A stretch of DNA of 64,000 nucleotides, taken from positions 1,488,001 to 1,552,000 of the forward strand of contig JAWZSP010000002.1 of assembly GCA_034401135.1 (NCBI GenBank), in the 5' to 3' direction. Position numbers and translations under genes: made by a program. Of the stretch, positions 20,565-32,403 are shown piece by piece. Under the pieces are notes generated by a model, which was not told the DNA's origin, did no database searches, and saw nothing but the letters and a program-made list of their open reading frames with translations. Each line of letters opens with the position of its first letter. The stretch's first letter is position 1. The stretch is from Volutella citrinella (Eukaryota > Ascomycota > Sordariomycetes > Hypocreales > Nectriaceae).

Positions 20565-21866
20565 TTAATCGTCTTGGGAGTCCTTGTGGAATACCTTTCG
20601 CCTGCGAATGATCTCGGCCAGGGGGACATCCTCGTCTGCGAACTCGTCCACGCCAACGTCGGAGCCATCATCCACACCGAAATCACGCAAGCGGTCGCCG
20701 TCTGAGTTGACCCATTCAGCCTTGCCACCGTAAGCCCCATCATCAGGACCCTCGTCGTCATCATCCCCATACTCATCGTAATCTTCCACCTCCTCTAGCT
20801 CTGCCAGCAGCATCCGCTTCCGCCTCGCGTCTTGGGCCTGGCGCTTCAGAAACTCGGCCTTGAGCTGCTCAGGCGTCAGGCTGGCCAGGCGTAGCTCCTC
20901 GTCAAAGTCGCGCCTGGCAGCCGGCCACGGCTTGTTGCCGCGGCGAATCTTGTCCGCGTCGGGTGGCGGCCATAGGCCCTGGACCCTGTTGAAGCCGTTC
21001 TCCTCCCACTCCCAGCCGGAGCCACGCCCGTCCTTTTGGATCTTGGGGTTCCCAGCCAGGGGCCAGAACCACAGCAGGATGTTCTTAGTGCCCATTGCCT
21101 GGGACATGTTGGCGAAGAATCCGATATCGTAGGGGAACTCGAGCCTCTCGAACCGAACCTTTTCCCCGTCCGGGCCGACGACATCCCACCAGTCGCGGCC
21201 GGCCTTGTCGGCATCTGCTTCATGACGCTCCACCTCCCAGTTCTCAATCAGGGTTTGGTTGAAGACCCAGGCCTTGGCCGTCGTGAAGAGCATGATTCCG
21301 AGGGCGAGGGTGGTGGGGAAGTAGACGAGGGACAGCAACGAAAGGGATACGAGACCCCCCATGGTAGGTCCCATATATGCGGGCAGCAGTCGAGAAGCCC
21401 AGAGGGCTGCCAGGCGCTGCCACAGGAGGCTGCCAAGCTTCCAGAGGGCGATGTTTGTGTAGACGAGGAAGCGCAGGAAGTGGGGAAACGTCGTCATGGA
21501 GACGCAGTTCCGCGTCCACGGGCAGTGATGGTCCATCTTAGGCACGCAACGACGGCAGTGTCGGCAGTGGTGAGCCCGTGGCGGCTTCGGGGCCTCGCAC
21601 TTGCTGCACCAGCGGCCGTCAGCGTCCAAGACACGGTCGGTAAAGACATAGCGGCCGGGGTCGACGGTGATGGCGCGGTAGTAGGTGAGCCACAGGAGGA
21701 GTAGCAGGACGTTAAAGGTGATGGTTTCGGAGCGGGAGAGCGGGCCGGGTGCGATTTCGAAGAAGGAGAAGGCGAACTGGGAGCCGTAGCCGAGGAAAGC
21801 GATCAGTAGGCAGACGGAGGGCACGGCGAGACCCTTAATGAAGGGTGCATCGCCGATGCCAGCCAT
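20565..21866 (-). CDS. PFA4: DHHC palmitoyltransferase, PFA4 type
   Basis: Single exon, 433 residues from MAGIGDAPF. The frame stays open another 31 codons upstream, but that sequence is unlike the family. It is an integral ER-membrane protein S-acyltransferase. Two membrane spans (near residues 10-33 and 49-66) precede the Cys-rich domain WCSKCEAPKPPRAHHCRHCR and the catalytic DHHC (112-115, MDHHCPWTRNCV). Two more spans follow, then a TTxE-like QTLIE element. The long soluble tail contains WPLAGNP and GFNRVQGLWPPPDADKIRRG and a strongly acidic run (EEVEDYDEYGDDDDEGPDD). In yeast Pfa4 palmitoylates chitin synthase Chs3 and amino-acid permeases. The same role here is inferred. It is divergent from the GT90 gene. 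Confidence 0.93.
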   Translation of the reverse strand: MAGIGDAPFIKGLAVPSVCLLIAFLGYGSQFAFSFFEIAPGPLSRSETITFNVLLLLLWLTYYRAITVDPGRYVFTDRVLDADGRWCSKCEAPKPPRAHHCRHCRRCVPKMDHHCPWTRNCVSMTTFPHFLRFLVYTNIALWKLGSLLWQRLAALWASRLLPAYMGPTMGGLVSLSLLSLVYFPTTLALGIMLFTTAKAWVFNQTLIENWEVERHEADADKAGRDWWDVVGPDGEKVRFERLEFPYDIGFFANMSQAMGTKNILLWFWPLAGNPKIQKDGRGSGWEWEENGFNRVQGLWPPPDADKIRRGNKPWPAARRDFDEELRLASLTPEQLKAEFLKRQAQDARRKRMLLAELEEVEDYDEYGDDDDEGPDDGAYGGKAEWVNSDGDRLRDFGVDDGSDVGVDEFADEDVPLAEIIRRRKVFHKDSQDD

Positions 21867-22513
21867 CTTTCGGGGGAGAGGGGAGGGAGAGTCGCGCGTC
21901 GGTCTCGAGGGCGTCTTCACATGGCAGGTGAAGGTGGTGGACTCAACGAGTGTAGGCAAGGGGCTTTGGTGACGTTGGACGACACGAGGTCCAAGTTCGA
22001 GTCGTATGGTGTCTCGGGTAGAACTGAATCGGTTGGTGGAATGAGATAAGATAACGATAGCACAAGACTGCTGCTAGCCCTTGTGTAATCAATTACTGCA
22101 CAACCTCACTCCCCTGGAAGCTTGACGCTAGAACCACAGTGGAATCCGCAAGGCAAGGCCCGTCAACCCCTGGCCCCGTGTGGCAAAAATCCAGGGGCTC
22201 CTGCCTCCAGTGGCGTTGTGAAAATGCCGGGCTTACGTAACTCCAGATGGCCGCTTTCCTCGTCAGCGGCGTCATGAAGACTCCCCTGACCTCAGTTCCT
22301 AAACCGCATTCTGCTTGTGCTGTACTGTAAATACGGGTTTTGGCATAGCCTTTCTGGATTCGAACTTCATCGTCTATCGTTTCACTTGTTTATTCATTCT
22401 CCGTTTCTTCCGAGGCTTCCCGGCGCGGACTGCTCACCGCAGACGACATGACGAAGTCCACCCAGCGCCTATAAAAATCACAGGCCAAGTCAAGGACGAA
22501 GCTGTCGCCCAAC
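21867..22513. promoter_or_regulatory. Divergent promoter region between PFA4 and the GT90 gene
   Basis: About 650 bases separating two divergent starts. It holds both 5' leaders. I could not mark core promoter elements. A small open frame at 22093-22275 on the minus strand is not supported. Confidence 0.5.
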
Positions 22514-25500
22514 ATGATGTTTCGTCATGATACCCTCGTTCAGCTGGCAGCCGTATGGTACGACACCTAGCCCCGCCCGCGTCTTCCGAATGAATTGCCC
22601 CTGCTTCTTCTCCCCTCGTGAAGCATTACCGTCAAGCTAATTTCCGTCTTCTGTCTAGTACCGCTTCTTCGTTCTTGTACATAAACCAGACAATAGACCG
22701 TCACTCTTTGGCAGGTAAAGTAGCTCCGCCGTCACGCCTTTGCGCCCCTCTACCTAAGCGTCGCTGACACTGGGCACGCTCCCTTTGCTTCACAGAGAGC
22801 CCACGTCTTTCATCCACGTTGGTTCTCCTCCTCTCTGGTCTCTTCTGTTACGTCGTGGGCTACTTCGTGAAATGGTTCCCCGGCGCTGACGGCAGGTTCA
22901 CCAAGACCAGCCTTCCTGGGCACGAGAACGCCTTGCTGGACGGTGCATCTGCCTCCAAGGATGACATGACCTCTCATGGCAATGCTCACCTCCCTAAACG
23001 TCCTCGCCGCCTCTCCTTGCCAGTTGTCGTCTTCTGCATCATTTTGCGTCTTGAGATTTCACATCGTGTAACATACCAGCAACAATGCTCTACACCCGGC
23101 GTTGAGGTGAGAAATACCCCGTCCCTCCCCGAAGCTCGCTCCCATGAACAAAAGTATTCTCAGTACTGACTCGGCTACAGTCCTTCATCTGCATTATTCT
23201 GCTGGCCTATGAGATCTTCTCAACTCGCCGCAAATGGGCTGGTCCCGTCCCAGACGACCCCGATGACCCCTGGCGCAGTTGCTTTGACGATATTTACGAC
23301 TGGTTCAGTGGACCCCGCGTTGTCTTGACATTTGCAATCATTGGCTTGGTTACGTACTCGATTGCCACATTCTACTCCCTCGGTCGCATCATGAGGTCGT
23401 CCTACGTCTGCTTTGCTCCGCTCGAGAGTAGGCTCTCAACCCTGATGTTGCAATGCCTAGGTCTTCTCCTCGACGCCGCCATTGTGGTTCTCATTTGGAG
23501 AATGCTCGCTTGGTCGCGCACAACCAAACTTCGCATCCGATTGCTGGGGACCATTTTAGTATCATCATCCCTAGGCGCTGGGCTCACTTGGATATCCGTA
23601 TCGCTCTTCCAGTCTCCGGGGTTCAGGATATCACGTTCTGGATTCGGGTTCCTCTATACTTTCGATCTCATTGTCGATAGCGTCGCTTTTGCCTTGTTGA
23701 CTCTCTCGGCTGGTTTTTGGGTCTGCGAGACCACGCCACTCGTCCCCGCCAGCACCATGACTTTCTTCATTGGTATGGTCAAGACATGCGGGAATGTCTT
23801 CCAGTATGGCGATTGGTTACACATCTCGCGAGCGTCCGGCCTGGTTCCTCTTTGGTTCATTGCCTCCGGCATGGCGTTATTCACCTTTTGTTACAACATC
23901 CGATCAGTTTTCATGGTCCGGCGTTTGACGTTTGTCGTCTTGCTGTCCGGGCTCGTTGTAGGAAGCACCGTTTTTGTTCTTCTCGTGCCAGCTCAAACCT
24001 TTGACAAACGCCACCCAGTCAACGATTTCATTTACCAGGCGCACATCGACCATGACCAGTGGCTGCGACAGGCCTCTATTAGTGAACGCCTGTCTGTTGC
24101 TGTCAATGTCTACAAAGAACGGCATGATGGACGAGATCCACCTCCCGGGTTTGATGAATGGTACGAGAAGGCAAGACTCACCGCCGTGAGGGATCGGTTC
24201 GACCAAATCGACCGCGACCTACAGCCTTTTTGGGCCTTGTCGCCCAAGTCCCTCCGCAAGCGAGTCGGCTTGGCAACCAGCATGCCCGGTGTCGAGATGA
24301 TCATTGTCGACAGTGGGAAAGCATACTTCCCAAAGCCACTGGAGAGCGTGCGCGATAACATCCTCTTAAATAAGCTCGTATGGATGATCAACAAGTTTGC
24401 CAAATATCTGCCCAATATGACGATACCTGTCAACTTGAACTCTGCTCCGCGAATTTTGCCCTCGTGGGAGGCCGGCAACGGAGAGGGAAGACCCGACCTA
24501 GCTCCAATCCTCGAGTTCATTTCGCAGAAATCAGGATTGAAGTGGACCAACGGAGTGGGTGATCTGGGTAACGAACAATCTGCATTCAATATGCCTGAAG
24601 AGCAATTGCTATTATCTGGATATCGCCGCATGCAGGTAGATGCATGCCCTCCGGGATCTCGCACCCGGATGAGCCCAACATGGAACACGCAGAAGTTCTG
24701 CTCGCGATGCACGCGAAGGCATTCATACGGCCCGCTGGTAGGAGACTGGGGTAGGGCCCTCGAATACTGCGAGCAGCCGGACATAAAATCCCTTCATGGC
24801 ATGTCATTGATACGGCCTCGGATAGAACCCATCGGAGAATTCCTACCCCTGTTTGGGCCTTCCAAGACCGAGCCATATAAAGACATACTGATTCCATTTC
24901 CTGCAACCGAATATTCAAAGCCCGATTTGAACTGGAACTTCAAGCGGCGATATGACACTTTATTCTGGAGAGGCAAGGCGGATGGTTTGGTGACGGATGA
25001 GGCTCTCCGCGGCAGCCACAAGTATCGACTATTGCATCTAATCAATAAGCCAGATCCCCGCGAGAAGGTGGTCCTGGTGCTTCCGTCAAGCGATGGCAAG
25101 ACCTTCATGTTCGAGGACGTACCAGCCCAAGACGCCAGTCGATTGCTCCCCATCAGCGTGGGCCTCGATAACTATACCACCTGCGTAGGTACCAACTGCG
25201 ATCTACTCATGGACGAGTACGGCCGGCGCGACGAGGAGCAAGAACCCTTGGAGTACCGCTATGTGCTGCTACTCGACGAGGATGATGGCCCGCCCCGCGA
25301 CCTGCAGCGGACACTACGATCGTCCAGTGTGCCCTTCCTGTCCACCATGTTCCAGACGTGGCAAACGGAGCGGCTGATGCCGTGGGTGCATTTTGTCCCC
25401 ATCGACCCGAGATACCAGGGGCTGCATGCCACATTCTCCTACTTCACAGGAACGACGAAACGGGGCAAGATCAATGGGCGAGAGGTTGACATGATGGGAC

Positions 25501-25706
25501 GGGCACAAGACGGAGAGTGGATTGCAGACCAGGGGCGCAAATGGGCAGAGGAGGCGCTGGGCAACAAGGACGCGGAGGTTTACATGTTTCGCTTGTTGCT
25601 GGAGTGGGGGAGACTGCTGGACGACAACCGAGATCATCTTGGTTTCCGAAAGCAGGATGACGGCAGTTTTCGTAGCGACGAGTGGACGGCGAACCAAGAG
25701 TGGTGA
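22514..25706 (+). CDS. GT90 (CAP10-like) glycosyltransferase with multi-span N-terminus
   Basis: Four exons (22514-22557, 22659-22714, 22796-23106, 23181-25706) with introns of 101, 81 and 74 bases give 978 residues. The frame closes only when the 56-base second exon is included. The N-terminal third holds several hydrophobic spans (LVLLLSGLFCYVVGYFV, LPVVVFCII, SFICIILLAYEIF, FAIIGLVTYSIATFY and more), so this is a Golgi or ER polytopic protein. The C-terminal half is the glycosyltransferase domain. Visible features are FPATEYSKPDLNWNFKRRYDTL, FWRGKADG, a conserved-looking KYRLLHL and LMPWVHFVPID, followed by GRKWAEEAL. GT90 includes Cryptococcus Cap10 and Cxt1 xylosyltransferases and animal POGLUT enzymes. 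Donor and acceptor cannot be told here. An immediately adjacent second ATG (22517) is equally possible as start. Confidence 0.88.
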
Positions 25707-28700
25707 TTGCTGCGCAGTTATCGTTGCAATTCTCGTTTCGTTGCTTTTCCTCCCTCTTGTTGCTCCACGACAAGGAAGGGATATATGCCGGAGTCAGGGC
25801 CACCAGTCGTTGCACAGCTGTACGTGCGTTGCGCGGCGTCCGATCTCAGCGGCGTGGACGCTTCTGGCCATGTTGTTGCCTATGCATGACTATATTTCGG
25901 GACGGGGGCTGACGACATGCATGGCACCGACACAAGATCGGGGGCAAATGGGGCCACGTGGCGAAGACAGTGGAAAGCTGGCGTGCATGAATGGATTCCA
26001 ACGGCAAGGCCCGAGGATGTTGCACATGATACCCGACAGGAAGCATGGGCCCGCAACAGAGGCGCCGCCAGCTGGTGTTTTGATGCTCGAGAGACTTCAA
26101 GCAATCCCTAGTCCATGTTTCGATGGCAGCCGATACCACGCGGGTGGTGATTGCGGCGGAAATGGCGAGACCAGGCGCATGAATCGGGCGACATGGTGAA
26201 CTGGACTGGGTGGTGTTGATGCTACCAAGTCGTTTCAAGTGACAAAAGGGTGAGCCCGTGTATTGGAAGCGAGTGTATTATTAGTTGGTAACACTGGCCA
26301 GCAAATATTGAAATAAGGCCATCTATAAAGAAGCAAATCAGATCTTCCGTCAAGGATGTACCCGTCGTGCTGTGTTTGTTGGAGGGCATGAGCATCAAAT
26401 CGGGCTATTGTGGGTCGTTGCAGCGATGGCGCTGGCCAGCGTTGCTGAATGAGTTCAGTTCTACGGTATGCCGTGGCAATATTAGGTCAAAGAAGCAATG
26501 ATTGTGTGGTTCAGCCCTCGGCGGGACAAGCATTGATTGGTTTGCTTCGCTTCCGAACAGCAATAAGCATAACCGTGCCAATGTGTTTGGCCAGAGGGAA
26601 TGGACTGTTGGCTGCAATCGTTTCGCTCTCGCTCATCTGTGCTCGTCAGAAGGACATGGATGGATGGATACCCATTGAGGCCGGGGTGGCGTTTGGCCGG
26701 GGTTGGAGCCGTTGCGGCACATGTTGGTGGGCCCCCTTAGAGAACTCGGGATGGCACAGCACAGCAGGCGCGCCTTCTGTCGACTCGTAGGCAGCATCCT
26801 GTACGGATACGCCCCACGCCATCAAGCCTAGCGCAGATAGGAGATCTCTCGGTGAGGGCTGAGGACCACGGTTGTTGCAGATGGGTGTGAAGGCCAAGAG
26901 GGCCTGTCAGGTTATTCAACGTTCACAGGAGTGGCCAGAACCCGCCGTATCTCGCCATCCGTGCCTGACCTGGAGGCCACGATGGTGTCATGCGAGGCGG
27001 CATGGCTGCAAAGAAAAAGAATGTCCGGAATGAGACCATGTGGCGTGGGTGGGAGTCGTTTCCTCTGATCTCTAGGCCAGGCGGTGGTGCACGGAACTTG
27101 TCCTTGAGTATAACCTCGGTGAATCCTGCCCGGCGAAGGCTCAAGGCGGGTAACACCAGGGGTTCGGAAAGGGTCGTCGAGCTAAATTTCTCCGTGCTGC
27201 AGGGTGTAGCCCACCACTATGGCGCAGGAGGACTAGTCCATATGCACCAAGTGGACGGGAGGGCTGGGTACATGGAGCGCCCCGTGTACTCCGTACTGCA
27301 TCCGCCCTTGCAATTATCTCGCTCCGGCCGCTCGTGCGACGAAATGTGGTGTGGATTCCCGGAGATCTATCACCGACAGGCTAGCACAAGACGTCACGAG
27401 AGTAGAAGGTGCTTTTTCCATCCTGCTTCGGTGGCGGCCGAATGGAGAGGCGTTCCGCATCTCTGTCGTGCATGAGGAGGGCACGGGGTTCACCCTTGTG
27501 CGAGCCGGTATTGTTCGGAGCTGAAGCTCATTGCCATCGGCCGAGTGTAAGTTGACGGGAAGAAAGAAAAGACATTCTGCCATATAGAATACGCAGATAG
27601 GTGTTTTAGACTTCCGTTATCCCACATTAACTCTCCATATAACCACTGAGCTATTGCGAATGTGTGCGCAGGGAGACGATTCTGACCGGGATCGCACTGC
27701 CTCCTGGGTTCGTCCTTCTCACCGAGCCGGACAAGTTCTAAACCCTCACATGTCGCAAGTTAGTTTTCGTTTCTGTGGGGGAGAAGCGGAGCGAGGATCC
27801 AATGTGGGGCATGTCCAACTCGCCGACAGGGCTCCTAGTGGATTTCGCGGGTCAAGGATGGGTGTGACCAGGTTCAGTTTGGCATCCTGCCGTCGTTAGC
27901 CATGCAATGACATGTTCCCCGTGCTGAGTCTCCGAGCCATGGGCTTCTTGCCCATCTCAACGGCCAGGGATCGAATCCACGATGGTAAGTGGCCGTTCAC
28001 CCAATTTGCCACGGGTAAGCAGCATACGCCTCAGCCTCAAGTCTGCGCTGTTTGAGTTCCTGAGGCCTTGGCCTCCTATGCTTGCAACAGCGACCAATTC
28101 TGCTATTGCTGATGAGTATTTGGGTGAGGCTGGACCCCCCAAAAGCGCAAGCCAACAGACGACGAGAACCATCTAATTCCGCTTCGAGTGAACCTGGCAA
28201 AGTTTGCCGAGTGGGTTTGTTGGTACGTCATCTTTTGTCGTCTCCAAGCCATTGGAGGCGATTTGCCGCCGTTATCATGGTCGATTTGATAGCCCCGGCT
28301 CATGGGCTACCAGCAGACACATGGCGCGATGATGCTGCAACTGAACATCGACCAGTCTGTAACAGGCATACTTGTCTGCCTTGTCTCGCCCCTCCTCCAA
28401 GACAAGGACAAGGTCCATGTCAACAATGCTGCTGGCAGCAATGAGCTCTTCCCACCACCATGATAATTACCAGCTGATGCTGGGAGCCAGGTTTGTCAGC
28501 TGGGGATCGTGGAGGGAGCACGGCCCTCCTCTTCCTTTTCATCTTCTGCCTCGCGCGCGTCCAGGGTATCTCACGCCGCGCGTGCCTGAACAGACATGTC
28601 GCGCAGCCATTGCGCTATCCATGCCAACATAGCACGTCTCCTGGGCCGACTCGATGGAAAGACCGCACCAGACTTGCTTGCCAGGCTTCGAGAACCGGCA

Positions 28701-31700
28701 TCTTTCATCCCCACGTGGTCGGGGGTGATAATTAGACGTGAATTGTTGATCCGGGGTGTCTTGGGGGCGCAAACGCAACCGTGGACCGGGGCTCTTATCA
28801 CAGACATCCTACACAGTAAACGCAGACCCCGAGATTCCGAAGTAGGCGCGCACTTTGCCGCCGGCCTCTGCCTCTGGCTTAATCGTAGTTCGGCACACAG
28901 GACAGATGGAACGAACAATATGTGCCTGCTCGTGCAGGCCTGGGAAGAGATTCCTAGGTTTGGTAGTGGAAGTCGTAGGCGTCGTGACCGCGAGGTGGGA
29001 GACGCTGCGCAGTGCAGACGTACCCTCATGTACCTTCCCCTTGCCCGCCACCGGGAAGGTAGGCCGGTCTCTCCAATGGAGGAAAGAACAACGAGATGGT
29101 ACATGCCTACGTATTCTCCCACCCACCAAAGATTGTGCCCGGCTCGTGACCCTTAGTTTTTGGTCGGCAACACATTCCACAAGGAGCTCAGGATAAGAAT
29201 GGGAACGTGTTATTGCTACTATTACTAGCCCGTAATGAGTGTCCGTCTGCGGAGCAATGACGGGCACTCATTAGGGCGGCTATGGCAGTTGAAATGTGGA
29301 GGTATGGAGTACCTGGGTACGACTCTTTGGGGGAGGGGGTGCTGGCCTACAGCCTCACCATCGTCACTGTCTCCCAGACCGTGGTCCGTCATTCCTCCTC
29401 GGTCATCGACTTACAACATCGTCCCCGCCACTCGTCACTTCCCCGCCACGCCGCCCGTGAGGACAAACCACTAACGCACGTTCTGTGCATCGTCGTACAT
29501 GGGCATCGGGAACTAGGAAGGCTAGGGCCTCGAGAAAAAAAACACTTCCCAAGTCAAGTGGGCGAAAGGAAAAAGCACTGGCACGAAAAGGAAAGGGGAG
29601 CCTGCAGGTATCTCACCAGGCTAGGCCAAGGAGGCTTGGGGAGAAAAGAAAGCACTGGACCGGTTCAGCGAGATCGCCCACGCAGGGGGGACAAGGTCGC
29701 AAGAAATGCAACACAGAGCAAGCTTGAGGTGTGCCGGAGACCAGGCAAGATTGCCGCCGGAGCCGCCGTTCACTCCAACGACCACCACCGACTTGACCGA
29801 CAACCCCCGTTAGCGTTCCCTCCAGGCCGAACGCCCTCGGTGGCAGTACCTCGCTGATGGGTTGCTCGCAGGCTCACTGGAGGGTACCTACCTGCATCCC
29901 TCAACCATGATGGATCATATGTACTCCCTTGAAGGCTCCTGGTGGCAGCGATGGATGAACGGGCTTTGGCCTCGCCGGGAGCCGTTCCGGTCTAAGCCCG
30001 AATCGTCTCACCGTAGGTGCTATCCCACGCCCAGCAATTATGCTGCGCAGGTGCGGACTTGGTGGTGTGCGTAGCATTGGATTCCCACCGATGCTTCCTC
30101 GGTGAAGAATGCAACGAAGTCGTTACGGCGGTCCCAGGTGAGCTCGGTGCACCTTGACGCACAGAGACGGCAGCCCCTCAACCCATCTCCATCCATTGAT
30201 TATACATACAATCTGTGCAGGCAGTCCTACGCAACACCACGGCGGGGGAGGGGGCTCATGTGTGTCCGTTCGAGACACAAAACTGTAACCTCAATAAGCC
30301 TGCCATCTACCCTGGACCCGCTCGCATCTTCCCACGGCTCGTGGTGCTGCAGCAGGCTCGGCGTTGAACTTCCCGACCGAACCCGGGACGTGGGCCGGCC
30401 GTGACCGTCGACTGACCTTGGCCGCACCTTGGGCTGATTCCCAGCGCCCACATGAGCAGTCCCGGGCCGGTCCCTCAGCGAAGTCAATCCACCCCCTGTC
30501 AGAGCCAATCCAGATCAGTGTGCACCCCCATCTGCCCCCCAGGCGAGTGCATACAGGACCATTGCGACGTAAATGTTTTGCAGACGCATAATCAAATTAA
30601 TAACAAGAGCCAGGCAAACCGAGCGATGTGATCTCGCTCAGCAAGTGCTGCCGCGATAGGGACGGATCCTGGTGTGGTCACTGTGGTGTCTGCCAGTCTG
30701 GCTCCAAGGACCCCCACAGAGACCCACCACGAGGTGTGATGCAGTACTGAGTACCTTCGGCATCTGCCCGTGGTGCGTGCCCCGCTAAGTCCCTAATACC
30801 CACCTCCCGCGCGGTTGCACTCACCCTGCCCAGCACGGCCAAGGCGGGCTGTCGTCGTACCTGGTAGCTTATTTTGGCGTCCTGTCTGAGGTCTGGTCCT
30901 GTGCCCTGTCATCGGGCATCCGGCGCCGCGCGCACAAGGGGGTGCTGTATCGAGGTGTCCAGGTAGTAACACCGACCACTGTCCTCGTAGGATGCTTTGT
31001 TCGTCGTTGCCGCATCGTGAGATGAGCACCGCTCCTTGGCCTGGGCCTTGTTCGTGCAATGGAATAATAATACGGCTTATTAGCACATGCACAACGGCCA
31101 GCCCAGGGCCTGTCGCCGGACTGCACTCATCCGCGCCTGCCTGCCTTACCTATTATCCATTCTCCTCCTCAAACCCATGACTGAAGCGAATGTGCCTGCC
31201 TTCCCTGTCAAGTGCATGCCATGCGGCTTGTACATCAAGACCTGTGACTGACCGTCTCTCACCTTTCAACCTGGGCATCCAATCCATCTCCTACTAGCAC
31301 GCATCTCACCTTGCTAGCGCCCTGACAACCTCACTCCCTCGCCGTCTCCAAGGCTTCCACGAGGTGCCACTGCCCCCTAATTAGCAGCAACTCGAACCGC
31401 TAGAGCCGTACCTTCGGGGTCCCTCTTAACTCCACCCGCGACCACCCCAAGCACGCGTTAGCCGAAAAACCGCAGTCCCAGAACTCCCAGTCCCGGGAGA
31501 TCCATCCAATTACCCACCACTGCCGAAGCCGCGCCTCGACTGCGACAACCCGGGGACGGAATTGATTGTCAGGCTCATCTTTGCCTCTGGCGCCGCGTTG
31601 CGCCCACCCGCGCCCGGCCCTGCCAGCGTGGGAACAAGATCGATTCATTCATTCCTCCACTGCACCTGCACCTCGTGCTCCATTCTTTGGCGGCACCTCC

Positions 31701-32403
31701 CAGGCTACCAGGCCACCATCGCGCATCAAGAGAGAGCATCCGCCATCCACACCCCCAAGGCCCCAGAAAACCATCGTCCACCCCCGCTGCGCCCCAGATC
31801 TATTGCTCTGTTCCTCCTCCTCGCTCCCCGTCACAGTCTGGACGCTCGCACTCTCACTCTCACACTTCCTCACTTATTCATCCAACCCAGCTGCTCCGGC
31901 CTCTATTACTGTGTCCACAAATCCACCATCACCAACTCGCCTTAGACGACGGTCAAAACCTGGCACCTGGCATCACTGTCCACCTCATCGAGCCTACGCC
32001 ACGCCGGCTTCAGGTGCAGCAGCAGCAGCAGCACCAGCACGGGTACCAAGTACATCGGCGCGCACCAGCACACCTGCCTACGGAGGACAGCCTACCACAT
32101 TGCGACGCGCGCGCAGCTCATAGTGGGGTCTGAAGCAAGCACGCATCTCACTCTGCCTTGCTGCTCCGCGATATCTTAGCCCGCCCAGGCCAACGCGCAT
32201 ATAGAACCTGGCCACGGTTCCTGCCGTGGGTTGTAACCGCTGTCGACTTGTGCTGGCCAATTCATTCTCCAGTCAGAACCCCGGGCGCATCCTGTCGCTC
32301 CCCGTCTCATCGCCTGCTGCCATCCCCGCCATCCCTTTGGAGAGAATGACATTTTGACGTTGCTGCCACCGTTCTGTCATCTTCTTCAACGACTCTGCCA
32401 GTC
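25707..32403. other. 6.7-kb gene-poor region
   Basis: I find no gene I can support on either strand. Open frames are short (mostly under 190 codons), overlap on both strands and show no domain, consistent splice join or signal peptide. One frame on the minus strand (28809-29267) contains ICPVCRTTIKP, a two-cysteine motif, but nothing else of interest. TACTCCGTA occurs at 27287-27295, and a tRNA A-box-like sequence without a convincing tRNA fold lies at about 27625-27660 (minus). The last kilobase (31.5-32.4 kb) is pyrimidine-rich with CAG repeats near 32019-32039 and probably forms the long leader of the gene at 32404. The region may carry long untranslated sequence, non-coding RNA or decayed genes. 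Transcript data would decide. Confidence 0.5.

Noticed and set aside
27600..27665. Possible tRNA on the minus strand (TAGCTCAGTGGTTA A-box-like sequence)
   Set aside because: The A-box match is good and partial D- and anticodon-stem pairing exists, but no proper T arm or acceptor stem can be drawn. It may be a chance match or a tRNA-derived relic.
28809..29267. 152-codon minus-strand frame with CPVCRTTIKP, like half a RING or zinc ribbon
   Set aside because: Only one CxxC pair is present, with no second pair, no supporting exons and competing frames on the other strand.
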